From Burkholderiales bacterium (GTDB lineage Bacteria > Pseudomonadota > Gammaproteobacteria > Burkholderiales > Usitatibacteraceae): DNA of 5,340 bases. Position numbers and translations under genes: made by a program. The first letter of the stretch is position 1. Each line of letters begins with the position of its first letter. The stretch is from assembly GCA_025350945.1 (NCBI GenBank), contig JANXWW010000151.1:1-5340 (forward strand), given 5' to 3'. Below the pieces are notes generated by a model that did not search any database, was not told the DNA's origin, and saw only the letters and a program-made list of their open reading frames with translations. Positions 5,047-5,340 of the stretch are shown one piece after another.

Positions 5047-5340
5047 TTAAAACGGAATATCGTCCTCAAAATCATCAAACTTTGCCGCGCCACCTTTGGA
5101 AGCTGCAGCAGGTTTGGAGGCGCCGGATGATGAGCGTGGACCGTCTCCACCGCCGCTTGGGCCGCGGCTACTGCCACCTTCGCTATCGCCGCCCATGCCT
5201 TGGCGTGAACCCAGCATTTGCATACGATCAGCGATGATTTCGGTGGTGTATTTTTCTACGCCGTCTTTGTCAGTCCACTTGCGGGTTTGCAGACGGCCTT
5301 CGATATAAACCTGCGAGCCTTTTTTCAGATATTCACCCGC
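5047..5340 (-). CDS. ssb: Single-stranded DNA-binding protein SSB, C-terminal part
   Basis: The frame is open to the window end, so the start and about 70 N-terminal residues lie outside; 97 residues are visible. The first stretch (EYLKKGSQVYIEGRLQTRKW, then TDKDGVEKYTTEIIADRMQML) is the second half of the OB-fold and closely matches E. coli SSB, including the Trp of RKW, which stacks on DNA bases. A Gly/Ser/Pro-rich disordered linker follows. The end FDDFEDDIPF is the acidic tip that recruits partner proteins such as exonuclease I, PriA, RecO and RecQ in well-studied bacteria. SSB works as a tetramer on single-stranded DNA in replication, recombination and repair. The linker is rich in G+C compared with the gap that follows. 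Its stop lies 390 bases before the AlbA_2 operon, on the same strand. Confidence 0.97.
   Translation of the reverse strand, partial: AGEYLKKGSQVYIEGRLQTRKWTDKDGVEKYTTEIIADRMQMLGSRQGMGGDSEGGSSRGPSGGGDGPRSSSGASKPAAASKGGAAKFDDFEDDIPF

Noticed and set aside
4211..5050. Long open frame on the + strand (about 279 codons) opposite the AlbA_2 gene and the gap
   Set aside because: More than half is antisense to a clear gene, there is no good start signal and the translation shows no recognisable domain; it stays open in the gap probably by chance.
4977..5237. Short frames on both strands across the ssb 3' end
   Set aside because: They are out of frame with ssb, whose tip and OB-fold are unmistakable; their Gly/Ala/Arg/Pro-rich translations are by-products of the linker.
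1..5340. tRNA, rRNA, CRISPR array or insertion sequence
   Set aside because: No cloverleaf-like sequence, no regularly spaced repeats and no transposase or terminal repeats were seen by eye.

Overview
The window looks like chromosomal DNA of a Gram-negative proteobacterium. The evidence is an SSB whose OB-fold closely resembles the E. coli type and which ends in the acidic DDIPF-type tip, plus exported and lipoprotein-type signal sequences and ATGA-style gene overlaps. I cannot place it more finely; beta- or gammaproteobacterial is a guess. Base composition is mixed, with an A+T-rich gap around 4657-5046.

Left block (1-2344, + strand): the end of a ClpP-fold, COG3904-like exported protein, then a secreted alpha/beta hydrolase with an intact Ser-Asp-His triad, then a lipoprotein-like YHS-domain protein of the '(seleno)protein' type that carries cysteine rather than selenocysteine. 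The first two genes are tightly packed, with overlapping or coupled starts. All three products appear to act outside the cytoplasm. A short convergent gap with two small hairpins (2345-2445) closes the block.

Middle block (2446-4656, - strand): a two-gene operon, read right to left. The first gene encodes a 400-residue protein with an N-terminal Schlafen/AlbA_2 domain and a C-terminal GHKL-like (HATPase_c_4) domain. Three nucleotides later comes a 334-residue ParA/MinD-type ATPase with a deviant Walker A motif. There is no ParB, parS or replication gene. The AlbA_2 domain has acidic residues E16, E21 and D59 at the spacing I recall for the catalytic E/E/D of Schlafen tRNA nucleases (5 and 38 residues apart). 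This pair is the most interesting object here and is best read as a candidate conflict or phage-defence module: nuclease-like effector, nucleotide-binding sensor and a partner ATPase. That role is inferred, not shown.

Right block (4657-5340): an A+T-rich gap of about 390 bases holds several perfect inverted repeats and a low-confidence small or broken reading frame. The 3' part of ssb follows on the - strand, cut by the window end. The operon therefore lies directly downstream of a core replication/repair gene, in the same direction, with no visible integrase, transposase or tRNA next to it.
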